A DNA stretch of 39,904 nt from the IMG/VR virus record IMGVR_UViG_3300017746_003582, positions 1 through 39,904 of that record, one strand, 5' to 3'. Position numbers and translations under genes: made by a program. This stretch comes from a virus. The first letter of the stretch is position 1. Each line of letters starts with the position of its first letter. The notes under the pieces are model-generated. The model made no database searches. It was not told the origin of the DNA and was given only the letters and a program-made list of their open reading frames with translations. Below are positions 6,968-14,348 of this stretch, piece by piece.

Positions 6968-7372
6968 TTAGTCTTTATATAAGACTTGTGTGATATTTTT
7001 AATAACGAAACTTCTCCAACCTTCTGCGTTGATATCATAGACTGCGAGACTGTTATTAGGGTTTTTAATCTTTCTTTCTGGCTTCTTTTCTTCACCCTCT
7101 GTAACTACTTTCGCAGGCAATATTTCAGTGTTAAGTGTACAAGTCATTACCCTTGTCTCACCATTAAGTTTAGTAAATGTTACTTCAGCAGTCTTAGTTT
7201 GTAATTCATGCTTAAGAACAGTTCTAAACGTAATCCAATCACCTTCTTCCCAATTATCTACTGGTTGCAATGCTGTTTCTCCTTTTCCACCGCGTGTTGA
7301 ATCATTTGTAAGAACTCCAGTTACAAAAGTAACTTTAGTATCTACATCAAAATTATTAATTTTTTCGTACAT
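6968..7372 (-). CDS. DUF2693 / SH3-barrel-fold phage protein
   Basis: 134 aa. The C-terminal half carries the family signature: RVMTCTLNTEILP at about residue 73, then NNSLAVYDINAEGWRSF at about 107-123, ending in KNITQVLY. Family members are small beta-barrel proteins of T4-like and other phages with no known function, often encoded among early genes. An AAGGATAG site precedes the ATG. The gene has a 146-nt structured leader and is followed after 7 nt by two tRNA-Arg genes, so it sits in a mixed mRNA/tRNA operon. Confidence 0.8.
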   Translation of the reverse strand: MYEKINNFDVDTKVTFVTGVLTNDSTRGGKGETALQPVDNWEEGDWITFRTVLKHELQTKTAEVTFTKLNGETRVMTCTLNTEILPAKVVTEGEEKKPERKIKNPNNSLAVYDINAEGWRSFVIKNITQVLYKD

Positions 7373-7384
7373 TTCTATCCTTGT

Positions 7385-7518
7385 AAAAAGCGAGAGTAGA
7401 TGAACAGTGTAAATCTTAAGACTTACCTAGTCCTTCAGCGGACTCCAGCCACCTACTCTCTAATGTTTAAGACACGCTCCCTAGCAATAATTAGCAATTT
7501 AACGTTTCGTGTCTTATG
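7385..7518 (-). ncRNA. Structured 5' leader RNA (candidate cis-regulatory element)
   Basis: Minus-strand RNA starting near 7518 can fold into two domains. First comes a 9-bp stem, TAAGACACG with CGTGTCTTA (about 7516-7508 with 7476-7468). Then comes a three-way junction closed by a 12-bp helix (7460-7449 with 7404-7392, GAGAGTAGGTGG pairing with TTCATCTACTCTC, with G-U pairs and one bulge). The junction holds the hairpins AGTCC-(6 nt)-GGACT and GTAAGTCT-AGATTTAC. The closing helix is followed by GCTTTTT (T-run 7389-7385), as in a terminator, 13 nt before the DUF2693 ATG. This layout suits a riboswitch-like attenuator or a small RNA ending at the T-run. I cannot match it to a named class. Confidence 0.5.
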
Positions 7519-7524
7519 TCCTAT

Positions 7525-7530
7525 ATTATA
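7525..7530 (-). promoter_or_regulatory. Possible promoter of the leader RNA / DUF2693 / tRNA-Arg operon
   Basis: TATAAT on the minus strand inside AGTATAATATAGG, just after the metallophosphoesterase stop codon. The best -35 at 17-bp spacing is a weak TTTATT. +1 would fall near 7518, right at the foot of the first leader hairpin, which supports the assignment. Confidence 0.5.
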
Positions 7531-7534
7531 CTAC

Positions 7535-8134
7535 CTAGTGGGAGTTAAATAAAGCGTTCTGGGCAGATTGATCTTTCTTAGGAGTCGGACCGTTACCTTG
7601 TACCATACCTAACTTGCCACCTTGTGCTACAATTCTGTCAACCATATCTTCAAACTCAATAGGCTTTAAGTCTGTATGCTCAACAGAGACACACAAGAAT
7701 CTAGGGTCGATCTTATCACCTTGCATAACTCTATTCATATGTAAGTGACCATGTACGTTGCATCCGAATCTGCCTAACTGATCAACATGTATTGGTATGT
7801 GAGTAAACACTAACCCGTTCATTACATGACAGCCTCTGACATCTTTGAACACATCTACGTACTTGTTTAACTTCAACTGATCATGGTTACCCTTGACAAG
7901 TATTTTGATGCCATTCATTTGCTTAACTTTGTCAAGCCCTCTAGCATTAAAAGCAATGTCTCCTAACATGTAGACTTTATCAGTAGGCTTGACAATCTCA
8001 TTGTGCATTTGAACCATAGCATCTTCCATATCTTGCACAGTATCAAAATCACGGGCTTTTGTTCCATCCGTGTTTTTAAAGTTGACCACATTGTTATGGC
8101 CAAAATGCAAATCTGCTGTAAAAAACTGAGACAT
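7535..8134 (-). CDS. Calcineurin-like metallophosphoesterase
   Basis: 199 aa with the complete dinuclear-metal motif set: DLHFGH (residues 8-13), LGDIAF, VKGNHDQ, FTHIPIH and VHGHLH. These give all Asp/His/Asn ligands of an active calcineurin-like phosphoesterase. The compact form resembles phage and bacterial phosphodiesterases that act on nucleotides or phosphorylated nucleic acid ends; the substrate is unknown. It has an AAGGATAAAC site before the ATG and follows the 167-aa gene by 19 nt, so both are transcribed from early promoter copy D. Confidence 0.87.
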   Translation of the reverse strand: MSQFFTADLHFGHNNVVNFKNTDGTKARDFDTVQDMEDAMVQMHNEIVKPTDKVYMLGDIAFNARGLDKVKQMNGIKILVKGNHDQLKLNKYVDVFKDVRGCHVMNGLVFTHIPIHVDQLGRFGCNVHGHLHMNRVMQGDKIDPRFLCVSVEHTDLKPIEFEDMVDRIVAQGGKLGMVQGNGPTPKKDQSAQNALFNSH

Positions 8135-8153
8135 TGTTTATCCTTTTATTCTA

Positions 8154-8657
8154 TTAAGCGGCTTTATGAAAAGCCTCTACCTCAACATTAAGTTGAGGAT
8201 CTTTGCTGTCGAACCAACCATTATCAACTTTGTACTGACAAGCATAGTTGGTGCGTTCTTGCTCAGGGAGCAAGTCCCATTGTTCAGACTTAGCATGAAC
8301 TGCTTGGTTCATGCAACCCATATCACTGTTAGTAGTGAACTTAAGAGCAGACCATTTGCCGTCTGCATACTTAAGAATAGTAGGAGTTTCCCACTTCTCG
8401 CACACAACCGCATTATCGTCCTCAAACGACCAGTCAATGATGTACTCGGCAGAGACAGAGTTAGAGTACTCGATCAAGCCAGTAAGAGTAGGAATACCCT
8501 TCTCAGCAATGCTAAGGCACTGGTTAGGAGTCAAACCCTCAACTACGTAAGTGTCGCCACCCTTGAACTTCCAATGGGCTTCAGGACCCTCTACAGGATA
8601 ACCATCGTTATCAAAAGAGTAGTTTTCTTTGTACTGTGTGTTGATTACTAATTTCAT
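8154..8657 (-). CDS. Conserved hypothetical phage protein (167 aa)
   Basis: First gene behind early promoter copy D, with a GGAG site 7 nt before the ATG. The protein starts KLVINTQYKENYSFDNDG, contains HWKFKGGDTYVVEGL and several Trp residues, and looks like an acidic soluble alpha/beta protein. Similar sequences are, as far as I recall, frequent in marine myoviruses, where they remain uncharacterised. The following gene is a metallophosphoesterase, so the pair may act together early in infection. No function can be given. Confidence 0.75.
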   Translation of the reverse strand: MKLVINTQYKENYSFDNDGYPVEGPEAHWKFKGGDTYVVEGLTPNQCLSIAEKGIPTLTGLIEYSNSVSAEYIIDWSFEDDNAVVCEKWETPTILKYADGKWSALKFTTNSDMGCMNQAVHAKSEQWDLLPEQERTNYACQYKVDNGWFDSKDPQLNVEVEAFHKAA

Positions 8658-8697
8658 ATTGACTCCGTCGCATTGACTTATTGTTGAATATGTACAT

Positions 8698-8726
8698 ATT
8701 ATACGGGGTATTTACCCAAAAGTCAA
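8698..8726 (-). promoter_or_regulatory. Early sigma70 promoter (copy D, spaced operator)
   Basis: Minus strand: TTGACT (8726-8721), 17-bp spacer TTTGGGTAAATACCCCG, TATAAT (8703-8698), A7-GGC upstream. The palindrome here is GGGTA-AA-TACCC, the same half sites with a 2-bp insert, which supports a dimeric protein site or a conserved promoter extension. Confidence 0.85.
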
Positions 8727-8777
8727 GCCTTTTTTTGCTTTTTTTTTGATTTTTTTTCTGGTAGTATGGGTCCTTAC

Positions 8778-8783
8778 TAAATA
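8778..8783 (+). promoter_or_regulatory. Late promoter abutting the nucleotidyltransferase start
   Basis: TAAATA followed by exactly 5 nt (TATGC) and the ATG at 8789. The predicted +1 coincides with the A of the ATG. No Shine-Dalgarno sequence lies within reach. Confidence 0.65.
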
Positions 8784-8788
8784 TATGC

Positions 8789-9493
8789 ATGAACATACTA
8801 ATATTAGCCGCTGGACTTGGCACTAAATTTGAAGGGACACACTCTGATCATAAAAGCCTAATCCCTGTGAATGGTCAGCCAATGTTAATCAAAGCCATCA
8901 AAAGTTTAGAGATGGACAAAGATGAGGGTAACAACTTCATTTTCTTAATACCGAGTGATTCCGACATCGTTTCACAACTAGAACCAGAGATTAGGAAAGC
9001 GTTCCCAACAAATTGCAGAGTTGTAGTTGTAAATGATCCTACTGAAGGACCTGCTGATACTGCAATTAAAGCATCTGATTATATCAACACAGATGAAGAA
9101 TTGCTAATTGTCAACAGTCATCAAATTTTATATTGGAGCGATGCTCAAAGAGATAATATCTTTGATACATTGCGAGATTTTGATGCAGGAGTTATCACTG
9201 TTAAAAGTGATGATCCTAGTCATTGTTATATCGATTTAGATTCAGGACAGTTAGTAGAAAAAGAAGTTGTTAGTGATCAAGCATTAATAGGGCTTTACTG
9301 GTGGAAACAAGGCACAGACTTTGTTAGTTCTACTAAGTTAATGATGCAATCTGGCTTAAGATCAAATGGTGAGTATGCTCTTGGACCAGTCTACAATTCA
9401 TTTTCTGGACTTGCTGGATACTATGAAGTCGAAAATTCTATTATTAAATTCATACGCACACCTGAAGAGTTAGAATCATACACTCACTTATAA
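8789..9493 (+). CDS. Nucleotidyltransferase-like protein (MobA/GlmU-type fold)
   Basis: 234 aa. The N-terminal signature NILILAAGLGTKF, then DHKSLIPVNGQPML, is the nucleotide-binding loop of sugar-phosphate nucleotidylyltransferases, which make NDP-sugars or CDP-alcohols. NDPTEGPADTAI (about 82-93) and ELLIVNSHQILYW (about 105-117) follow at the expected places. In relatives the latter reads NSDQ or NGDQ, with the Asp binding the metal; here it is His, so activity may be altered. It is a single-domain protein of ordinary length for small members. It leads an island of odd late enzymes and has an apparently leaderless late transcript. It may prepare sugars for capsule, LPS or virion modification (inference). 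Confidence 0.75.
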   Translation: MNILILAAGLGTKFEGTHSDHKSLIPVNGQPMLIKAIKSLEMDKDEGNNFIFLIPSDSDIVSQLEPEIRKAFPTNCRVVVVNDPTEGPADTAIKASDYINTDEELLIVNSHQILYWSDAQRDNIFDTLRDFDAGVITVKSDDPSHCYIDLDSGQLVEKEVVSDQALIGLYWWKQGTDFVSSTKLMMQSGLRSNGEYALGPVYNSFSGLAGYYEVENSIIKFIRTPEELESYTHL

Positions 9494-9930
9494 GATTTAA
9501 GTATTTCTTGCATTAGTTGTGGTTGACGATGTGCTACATCTAGTTCCCAAGGCAACATCAAATATTCTTTATATGGTATATCTTCGATAATTATTTCATA
9601 TGGCACAGTGTCCCAGACATAGATACTATCATGTGCAATCATCAATCTACCTTCATGCATTTGATTAACATGTATAAGTTCATGCACTAATGGAGTAAGT
9701 ATATCGTTGAGTTCAAGTTGCATATTCATTCTAATATGCTTTTCACTGCCATGTTTTAATAATGAATCTGCATAGTTACTATTGCCTAGTTCACAAAACT
9801 CTATTGTCAATACATCAGGAAAAGAGAGATGTTCGCTTACTGCATCACATACTGATCTGGCTATCTTACATTTATTAGTATCTTTATCAGTTAAGAGATG
9901 ATCTTTTGGAAACAAGAATTTTAATTGCAT
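9484..9930 (-). CDS. Putative zinc metallopeptidase-like protein (HELIH)
   Basis: 148 aa from ATG 9930-9928 (MQLKFLFPKD). A longer reading from 10101 is rejected because it runs through the divergent promoter and the 2OG oxygenase gene. LVHELIHVNQMHEG (residues 82-95) is a classic HExxH zinc site in a helix, with a possible third ligand at E129 or D131 (PWELDVAHR). Overall it resembles small SprT/gluzincin-like peptidases found in phages; target unknown. It converges on the nucleotidyltransferase gene with a 10-nt overlap, and its late promoter lies 5 nt before the ATG, back to back with that of 9959. Confidence 0.7.
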   Translation of the reverse strand: MQLKFLFPKDHLLTDKDTNKCKIARSVCDAVSEHLSFPDVLTIEFCELGNSNYADSLLKHGSEKHIRMNMQLELNDILTPLVHELIHVNQMHEGRLMIAHDSIYVWDTVPYEIIIEDIPYKEYLMLPWELDVAHRQPQLMQEILKSYK

Positions 9931-9935
9931 ACTAC

Positions 9936-9941
9936 TATTTA
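9936..9941 (-). promoter_or_regulatory. Late promoter abutting the HELIH gene start
   Basis: TAAATA on the minus strand with exactly 5 nt (GTAGT) before the ATG at 9930. It is divergent from, and only 5 bp away from, the plus-strand core at 9947-9952. Confidence 0.62.
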
Positions 9942-9946
9942 CTGAA

Positions 9947-9952
9947 TAAATA
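9947..9952 (+). promoter_or_regulatory. Late promoter abutting the first 2OG oxygenase start
   Basis: GAATAAATA with a 6-nt gap (TAGAAT) to the ATG at 9959. Together with 9936-9941 it forms a very compact divergent pair of late promoters feeding two leaderless genes. Confidence 0.62.
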
Positions 9953-9958
9953 TAGAAT

Positions 9959-10594
9959 ATGGCCACTTTAACAGATTTTATCGTCAACTGGGGAGAAGTC
10001 GTAGAACTAGACTTTCCTAAAATGGACTTGAACCATGTCAAAAATGTTTGTGACAAGCATCCAGGTTGGAAAGAATACCAGTCACATAAAAAGCCAAACA
10101 ATCGTCATGGATTAAGTGTAACTAGTTTAGATGGCGGATTTAGTGGAGAGCCAGATTTGTTTAGTTTACGAGAGTGGGGTAAAATTCATGGAGAGTTTTA
10201 TTCAGAGGGTGATATTAAAACTCGTACAAATGTCTGTGCATTAATACCAGAACTAGATGAGTTCTTAAATTTCTGGGAACCTAACTTAGGCAGAACACAC
10301 TTCTTAAGATTAGATCAAGGTGGACACTTTCCTCCTCATAGAGATAACGGAGCGATAGTAGCAGTGCCAACATTTAGAATTCTTGTGCCTATATACAACT
10401 TCGGTCCTAACGACATGAAGTGGATACAAGAAGATCGTGTGTTGAACTTAGAATTAGGCGCAACATACTTTATTAACACAAGCAGATTGCATAGTCTGTT
10501 TAGTTTTGTTAATAACTGTTTAATGTTAGTTATTAACGTGAATACAGATGAGCATATTTTAAATAAGATGGTGAGAAAAATTGTCGCAATATAA
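9959..10594 (+). CDS. 2OG-Fe(II) oxygenase / Asp-Asn hydroxylase-like protein
   Basis: 211 aa. The double-stranded beta-helix core is at about 112-195: HFLRLDQGGHFPPHRDN provides the metal-binding H127-x-D129, RILVPIYNF follows, and the distal His is probably H178 in INTSRLHSLFSF. The arrangement resembles aspartyl/asparaginyl beta-hydroxylase and other iron/2-oxoglutarate oxygenases that hydroxylate proteins or small molecules. The substrate is unknown. It overlaps the PP-loop gene by 14 nt, suggesting that the two proteins are made together and may act in one pathway. Late promoter core 6 nt before the ATG, no Shine-Dalgarno site. Confidence 0.75.
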   Translation: MATLTDFIVNWGEVVELDFPKMDLNHVKNVCDKHPGWKEYQSHKKPNNRHGLSVTSLDGGFSGEPDLFSLREWGKIHGEFYSEGDIKTRTNVCALIPELDEFLNFWEPNLGRTHFLRLDQGGHFPPHRDNGAIVAVPTFRILVPIYNFGPNDMKWIQEDRVLNLELGATYFINTSRLHSLFSFVNNCLMLVINVNTDEHILNKMVRKIVAI

Positions 10595-11603
10595 AACAGT
10601 ACCCTTTTACAATGATTGGCTAAACATAGACGGCATGACTGCTGGCAATGGCATAGATCATACAATGAATTTAGATGTAGACTTTTTTGAAAAGTTAACA
10701 CCGTTCAATGATGCAAAATTAAAACAATGGCGAATAGAAGCCGCACAAAGATGTGCTGAAACATTAGGTCCTTTCCCAGCATTGTGTTTTAGTGGTGGAG
10801 TTGATAGTCAAGCAATGCTACATTGTTGGGCAGAAGCAGACCTAGAAGCACATGTTATCATCTTTACATTTAAAGACGGACTAAACAAGCAAGATTGTGA
10901 ACATGCTAAACAATACTGTCAAAAATTTGATATCCCATATAGAGAAGTAGAATTCGATATTGTATCATTTCTAACTAGAGATAATGCAGACATGACAACT
11001 AAGTATGGAAATATAAGTCCACATTTTAATACACATTATCGATTCATAGAAATTTTAACTCACATGGGTTATACTGGAGTTTGCTTTGGTGGTCAAGCAC
11101 CTGATAGAAATTGCGGAGAATACGGAGTAAACACATCAAAAGTTCCATACTATTGGGCTACATGTGCTGAGAAGTTTGATATTGCAGTTCAAGGAAGTTT
11201 CTTAAGTTTTAGTCCTGAGTTAGCATGGGCAATTTCTGTATCTACGCCTGATGTAGAAGTAATAGGACATAACAATAGAGAATCAACAGCATTGAGAGAT
11301 TGGGAGAATGAACAAAAAGCAATAGCAAAAAAATATGATGCTAAGTTAATTGGTTATCGAAGAGTAGGCTTTGATCTTGTTCCTCAACCACAAAAGTATA
11401 CAGGTTTTGAATTAGTTAAAGATTATTTTGCAGAAAAAACTGGTGACGGTTGGGCATTTGAAACTCAATTTAGATTGCCTTTGACTAGAATGAATGGCGG
11501 CATATATAATAAAGATCAACACATATACAAAATTAATTTAAGTGCCTCTCAAGTAAGAGCAATAGACTCAATCTACCTCAAGCACTTTCCCCCTAGCGAT
11601 TGA
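10581..11603 (+). CDS. PP-loop ATP pyrophosphatase (PAPS-reductase/asparagine-synthase-like)
   Basis: 340 aa, starting with TTG at 10581 (GGTGAG site upstream) inside the 3' end of the oxygenase gene. ALCFSGGVDSQAMLH (residues 67-81) is the PP-motif of N-type ATP pyrophosphatases, which adenylate a substrate, as in NAD, tRNA or PAPS chemistry and asparagine synthesis. HVIIFTFKDGLNKQD and the later GVCFGGQAPDRN and VIGHNNREST segments fit an adenine nucleotide alpha-hydrolase fold. No C-terminal glutaminase or tRNA-binding domain is seen, so the substrate is open. It converges with the next minus-strand gene with a 36-nt overlap. Confidence 0.8.
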   Translation: MSQYKTVPFYNDWLNIDGMTAGNGIDHTMNLDVDFFEKLTPFNDAKLKQWRIEAAQRCAETLGPFPALCFSGGVDSQAMLHCWAEADLEAHVIIFTFKDGLNKQDCEHAKQYCQKFDIPYREVEFDIVSFLTRDNADMTTKYGNISPHFNTHYRFIEILTHMGYTGVCFGGQAPDRNCGEYGVNTSKVPYYWATCAEKFDIAVQGSFLSFSPELAWAISVSTPDVEVIGHNNRESTALRDWENEQKAIAKKYDAKLIGYRRVGFDLVPQPQKYTGFELVKDYFAEKTGDGWAFETQFRLPLTRMNGGIYNKDQHIYKINLSASQVRAIDSIYLKHFPPSD

Positions 11604-12401
11604 TCCTCTGCCAGGATTAGAACATAACTTAGCACCTAAAAAGTTAACTGATTTTTCGTGGTGTGAAGTTACCCACAGTCGATCACCATCACCAGGCTGT
11701 CCTTTTAAATGCATTTTATATGGAGAATATTTGATATTGTCTAGTCTAGGATCTTTATATGGATTAAGATGTGTTACGACAATACCATAATGTTTATATG
11801 CAATTTGTTCTGTTTCCCATTTTCGTAACTTGTTTTCTTGCTCTAAGAATTTTTCTTTTACCCATTCAGGAGTTGCCCAAGCAATACCATCACTAAACAA
11901 TCTTAAATCTGTATTAGGCAATCCTGCTGTTTCGCCATAATGTGTCTTTGTTTGACCTTGACAGACTGTTTTATGAAACCAAGTATCTTCCCAATTATCA
12001 TATGATATAATATTAGGAAATCCAAAACACGGCCATACAGCAACTGTTTGACCAGTCTGTAGTTCTATCAACAGTCCTTGATCGTCTCTATAATCTTTCC
12101 AGTGAAGATTGTTAGGCCAATCAGTGTTTTGTTTACGAGTGCTTATAGAAATTTCTTGTTCATCTTTGATTTTATCTGTATGACGTAAGTATCTTTCATA
12201 AGTTCCATCATTAAAAACAAATTGTATATTAGGATAAAGAGTAGCAATTTGAAATGCATAATGCCAACTTCGTTTTGAAGACCAGCCTAAGTTTCCATTC
12301 ATTATAACTAGATCAACATCTGGTAATGTCAAGTCTTCACTTGATGTCGGTTCATTAAATCCGTAGAAAAGATCATGTATTATATGTACTTTGAATGACA
12401 T
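11568..12401 (-). CDS. Degenerate metallophosphoesterase-fold protein
   Basis: 277 aa. The order of blocks follows calcineurin-like phosphoesterases: VHIIHDLFYGF, DLVIMNGNLGW, FVFNDGTYERY, GIVVTHLNPY, LWVTSHHEKSV, ending LCSNPGRG. Several ligands seem replaced (NGNLG for the usual GDxxG, NDGT for GNHE, SHHE for GHTH), so it may be catalytically altered or only keep the fold. The LCSNPG ending is typical of the superfamily. It may instead be a separate phosphoesterase branch. It has a late promoter core 5 nt before the ATG and no ribosome-binding site, and overlaps the PP-loop gene by 36 nt at the 3' ends. Confidence 0.55.
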   Translation of the reverse strand: MSFKVHIIHDLFYGFNEPTSSEDLTLPDVDLVIMNGNLGWSSKRSWHYAFQIATLYPNIQFVFNDGTYERYLRHTDKIKDEQEISISTRKQNTDWPNNLHWKDYRDDQGLLIELQTGQTVAVWPCFGFPNIISYDNWEDTWFHKTVCQGQTKTHYGETAGLPNTDLRLFSDGIAWATPEWVKEKFLEQENKLRKWETEQIAYKHYGIVVTHLNPYKDPRLDNIKYSPYKMHLKGQPGDGDRLWVTSHHEKSVNFLGAKLCSNPGRGSIARGKVLEVD

Positions 12402-12406
12402 AATAA

Positions 12407-12412
12407 TATTTA
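12407..12412 (-). promoter_or_regulatory. Late promoter abutting the degenerate phosphoesterase start
   Basis: TAAATA on the minus strand, exactly 5 nt (TTATT) before the ATG at 12401-12399. Confidence 0.62.
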
Positions 12413-12436
12413 GTTAGATAGCGGTATCAAGTATAA

Positions 12437-12442
12437 TAAATA
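12437..12442 (+). promoter_or_regulatory. Late promoter upstream of the protease region
   Basis: TATAATAAATA; the TAAATA core lies 9 nt before an ATG (12452) that opens a 20-codon ORF (to 12514) of doubtful reality. It could add to the expression of the subtilase gene. Confidence 0.4.
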
Positions 12443-12498
12443 GTAGTGGAAATGATTATCTTCAACGTTGCTAAAAGACGTATTCCAGCGAGGATTGA

Positions 12499-12504
12499 TA
12501 AATA
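12499..12504 (+). promoter_or_regulatory. Late promoter of the subtilase gene
   Basis: GATAAATACATA. +1 would be near 12510, giving a leader of about 39 nt that holds a GGAG site before ATG 12549. Confidence 0.5.
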
Positions 12505-12548
12505 CATATATTAGTTATATACCTAACCATATTTGGAGCCAAGACGAA

Positions 12549-14336
12549 ATGAGTAAAATTAGAGTTACATTTGATAGTGATGCTAGTGCAATAGCATTTG
12601 CAGATAAATGGAAGATATCTGCACCAGCAGGGAATTCCCTGGACATAGATTGGCACCTTGCTGAAGATGCAGTCAAAGATGCTACAACAAGTAGCCATGA
12701 GCAATTGGACGCATCTGAGCATGAATTCATCGTGCAAGGAGAAAGAGCAACATTAGAAGAACACGGAACAGTTGTTGCAGATTTAGGAGATGGATTCTTT
12801 AAAGTATCATCTACTAATGGAGTTGCTTTGGCATCAGCCGCTGACTCTATCGATGATTCAACTGGCGAAGTAGAATTCTTAGCATCTTCAATCTCTTCAA
12901 TGGATCCTACAGCAACAGAATTAGATCCTACAAGTGCAGAAGGACAATGGGCAAGAATTCGTGTTGCGAGTACATATCGTCCATTAGCACCTGCATACAC
13001 AATGCATGATGCAACATACTTATCAAAGCCTGAATTATATATCATGGACACAGGTGTTGAATCTTCACATGCTGAATTTCAAGGCACTGATTTAGAGATT
13101 GATACATTTTGGAGTTTGCCAGGTATATGGGAAGCAGGCGATCAGAAAGGTCACGGTACAGCAGTAGCAGGTATGGCAGTAGGTAAAAATTTAGGTATTA
13201 CAACTAATGTTAAACTCAGAAACATAAAAATTGCTGGTAACAAAACAGACGTAGATGGTAACTTAATCGACCCTGGTCAACCTAAATCAGCAACAGTAGG
13301 TGAACTAGGCGATGCACTTGATGCATTGTTAACACACGTATTAGGAGATGCAGGCAAGACACGTATTCTTAACTGTTCTTGGGGTGTTACACGTTCAGCA
13401 TATTTAGATGCTAAATTTCAAGCACTTATGGACGCAGGTGTCACACTTGTTTCAGCCGCCGGTAACAGCGGTATTGATGTTAGTTTAGTTACACCAGCAG
13501 GTATAACTGAAAGTTTAACTATCGGTGCTACAGACAAATTTGATATCCCAGCAGGTTTCAACAACATTTCACCAAGTGATAGTGGTGTTGCAACAGCGGC
13601 TGGACTAGAATTAGACATGTTTGCTCCTGGTGATGAAGTTATGACTGCTCACGTTGTTGGTGCAGGCGAGATTGCAGGACAATATGGTATTAACTCAGGA
13701 ACTTCATATGCGGCTCCATTAGTATCTGGTATCGCATGTGTTATTGGTTCTATGTCAGAAGGCCTAGTTGCAATAGATGTAATGAAAAATCAGATCGTAG
13801 ATACTGGAACAAAAAATGCACTGTTGTTTGAAGACAGTACATTCACTGAATTACAAAACAATTTAGCATATGTGTTTACTACTGATCCTCTTGGAAGTTA
13901 CAAGTCGAGTGACATGGTATCTTACTTAGGCGTAATGAACGAAGATCCGATCGTTGCTGATTTAAACAGTAACTTAGGCTTAACAATGTGGACTGACATG
14001 TATCCAACAGATACATTTACATATACGTTAGAATATCCAGATTCAGCAGTCGAAGCAAAATATTCCCCTTATATCACAGTTGATAGTGCAACAGGTATTG
14101 TAACAATTGAACAAGCACCAAGAGATGTTGTAGTATTACCTGATGAAGTCAAATTAGACGAGATTGAATTTATTGGCGTAGCAACAAACTCTAAAGTTGC
14201 AGTCAGATCAAACAAGTTATTCTTGTTCAATTCAAACCCTACATATGCAGACACAGTGAATGATGATGTCACACTAGCATTAACAGATGTTAACAGTATC
14301 AGTTTCTTTGGATACTGGTCAAACCCTCTCAAATAA
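12549..14336 (+). CDS. Subtilisin-like serine protease (peptidase S8) of the phage
   Basis: 595 aa from ATG 12549 (MSKIRVTFDSD, GGAG site 10 nt upstream); a TTG at 12468 would add 27 residues and is less likely. The S8 triad is complete: D167 in YIMDTGVESSH, H202 in GHGTAVAG, S386 in GTSYAAPLVSG, with oxyanion N306 in AAGNSG. Residues 1 to about 140 look like a propeptide or N-terminal virion domain, and about 440-595 a beta-rich C-terminal region. Subtilases occur in the virions of some T4-like marine phages, perhaps for particle maturation or degradation of host surface proteins (inference). No signal peptide. The downstream lysis-like cassette starts 12 nt later, on the same late transcript. 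Confidence 0.88.
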   Translation: MSKIRVTFDSDASAIAFADKWKISAPAGNSLDIDWHLAEDAVKDATTSSHEQLDASEHEFIVQGERATLEEHGTVVADLGDGFFKVSSTNGVALASAADSIDDSTGEVEFLASSISSMDPTATELDPTSAEGQWARIRVASTYRPLAPAYTMHDATYLSKPELYIMDTGVESSHAEFQGTDLEIDTFWSLPGIWEAGDQKGHGTAVAGMAVGKNLGITTNVKLRNIKIAGNKTDVDGNLIDPGQPKSATVGELGDALDALLTHVLGDAGKTRILNCSWGVTRSAYLDAKFQALMDAGVTLVSAAGNSGIDVSLVTPAGITESLTIGATDKFDIPAGFNNISPSDSGVATAAGLELDMFAPGDEVMTAHVVGAGEIAGQYGINSGTSYAAPLVSGIACVIGSMSEGLVAIDVMKNQIVDTGTKNALLFEDSTFTELQNNLAYVFTTDPLGSYKSSDMVSYLGVMNEDPIVADLNSNLGLTMWTDMYPTDTFTYTLEYPDSAVEAKYSPYITVDSATGIVTIEQAPRDVVVLPDEVKLDEIEFIGVATNSKVAVRSNKLFLFNSNPTYADTVNDDVTLALTDVNSISFFGYWSNPLK

Positions 14337-14348
14337 AAGGTAACTATT

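Noticed and set aside
7385-7470. Glutamine (glnA / downstream-peptide) riboswitch for the leader RNA
   Set aside because: Short words such as GTAGG, GAAGGA and GTTCATC occur, but in the wrong order and without the expected pseudoknot layout.
12452-12514. A 20-codon ORF before the subtilase gene
   Set aside because: Very short, and it overlaps the better late promoter (12499-12504) for the subtilase; not enough support to call a gene.
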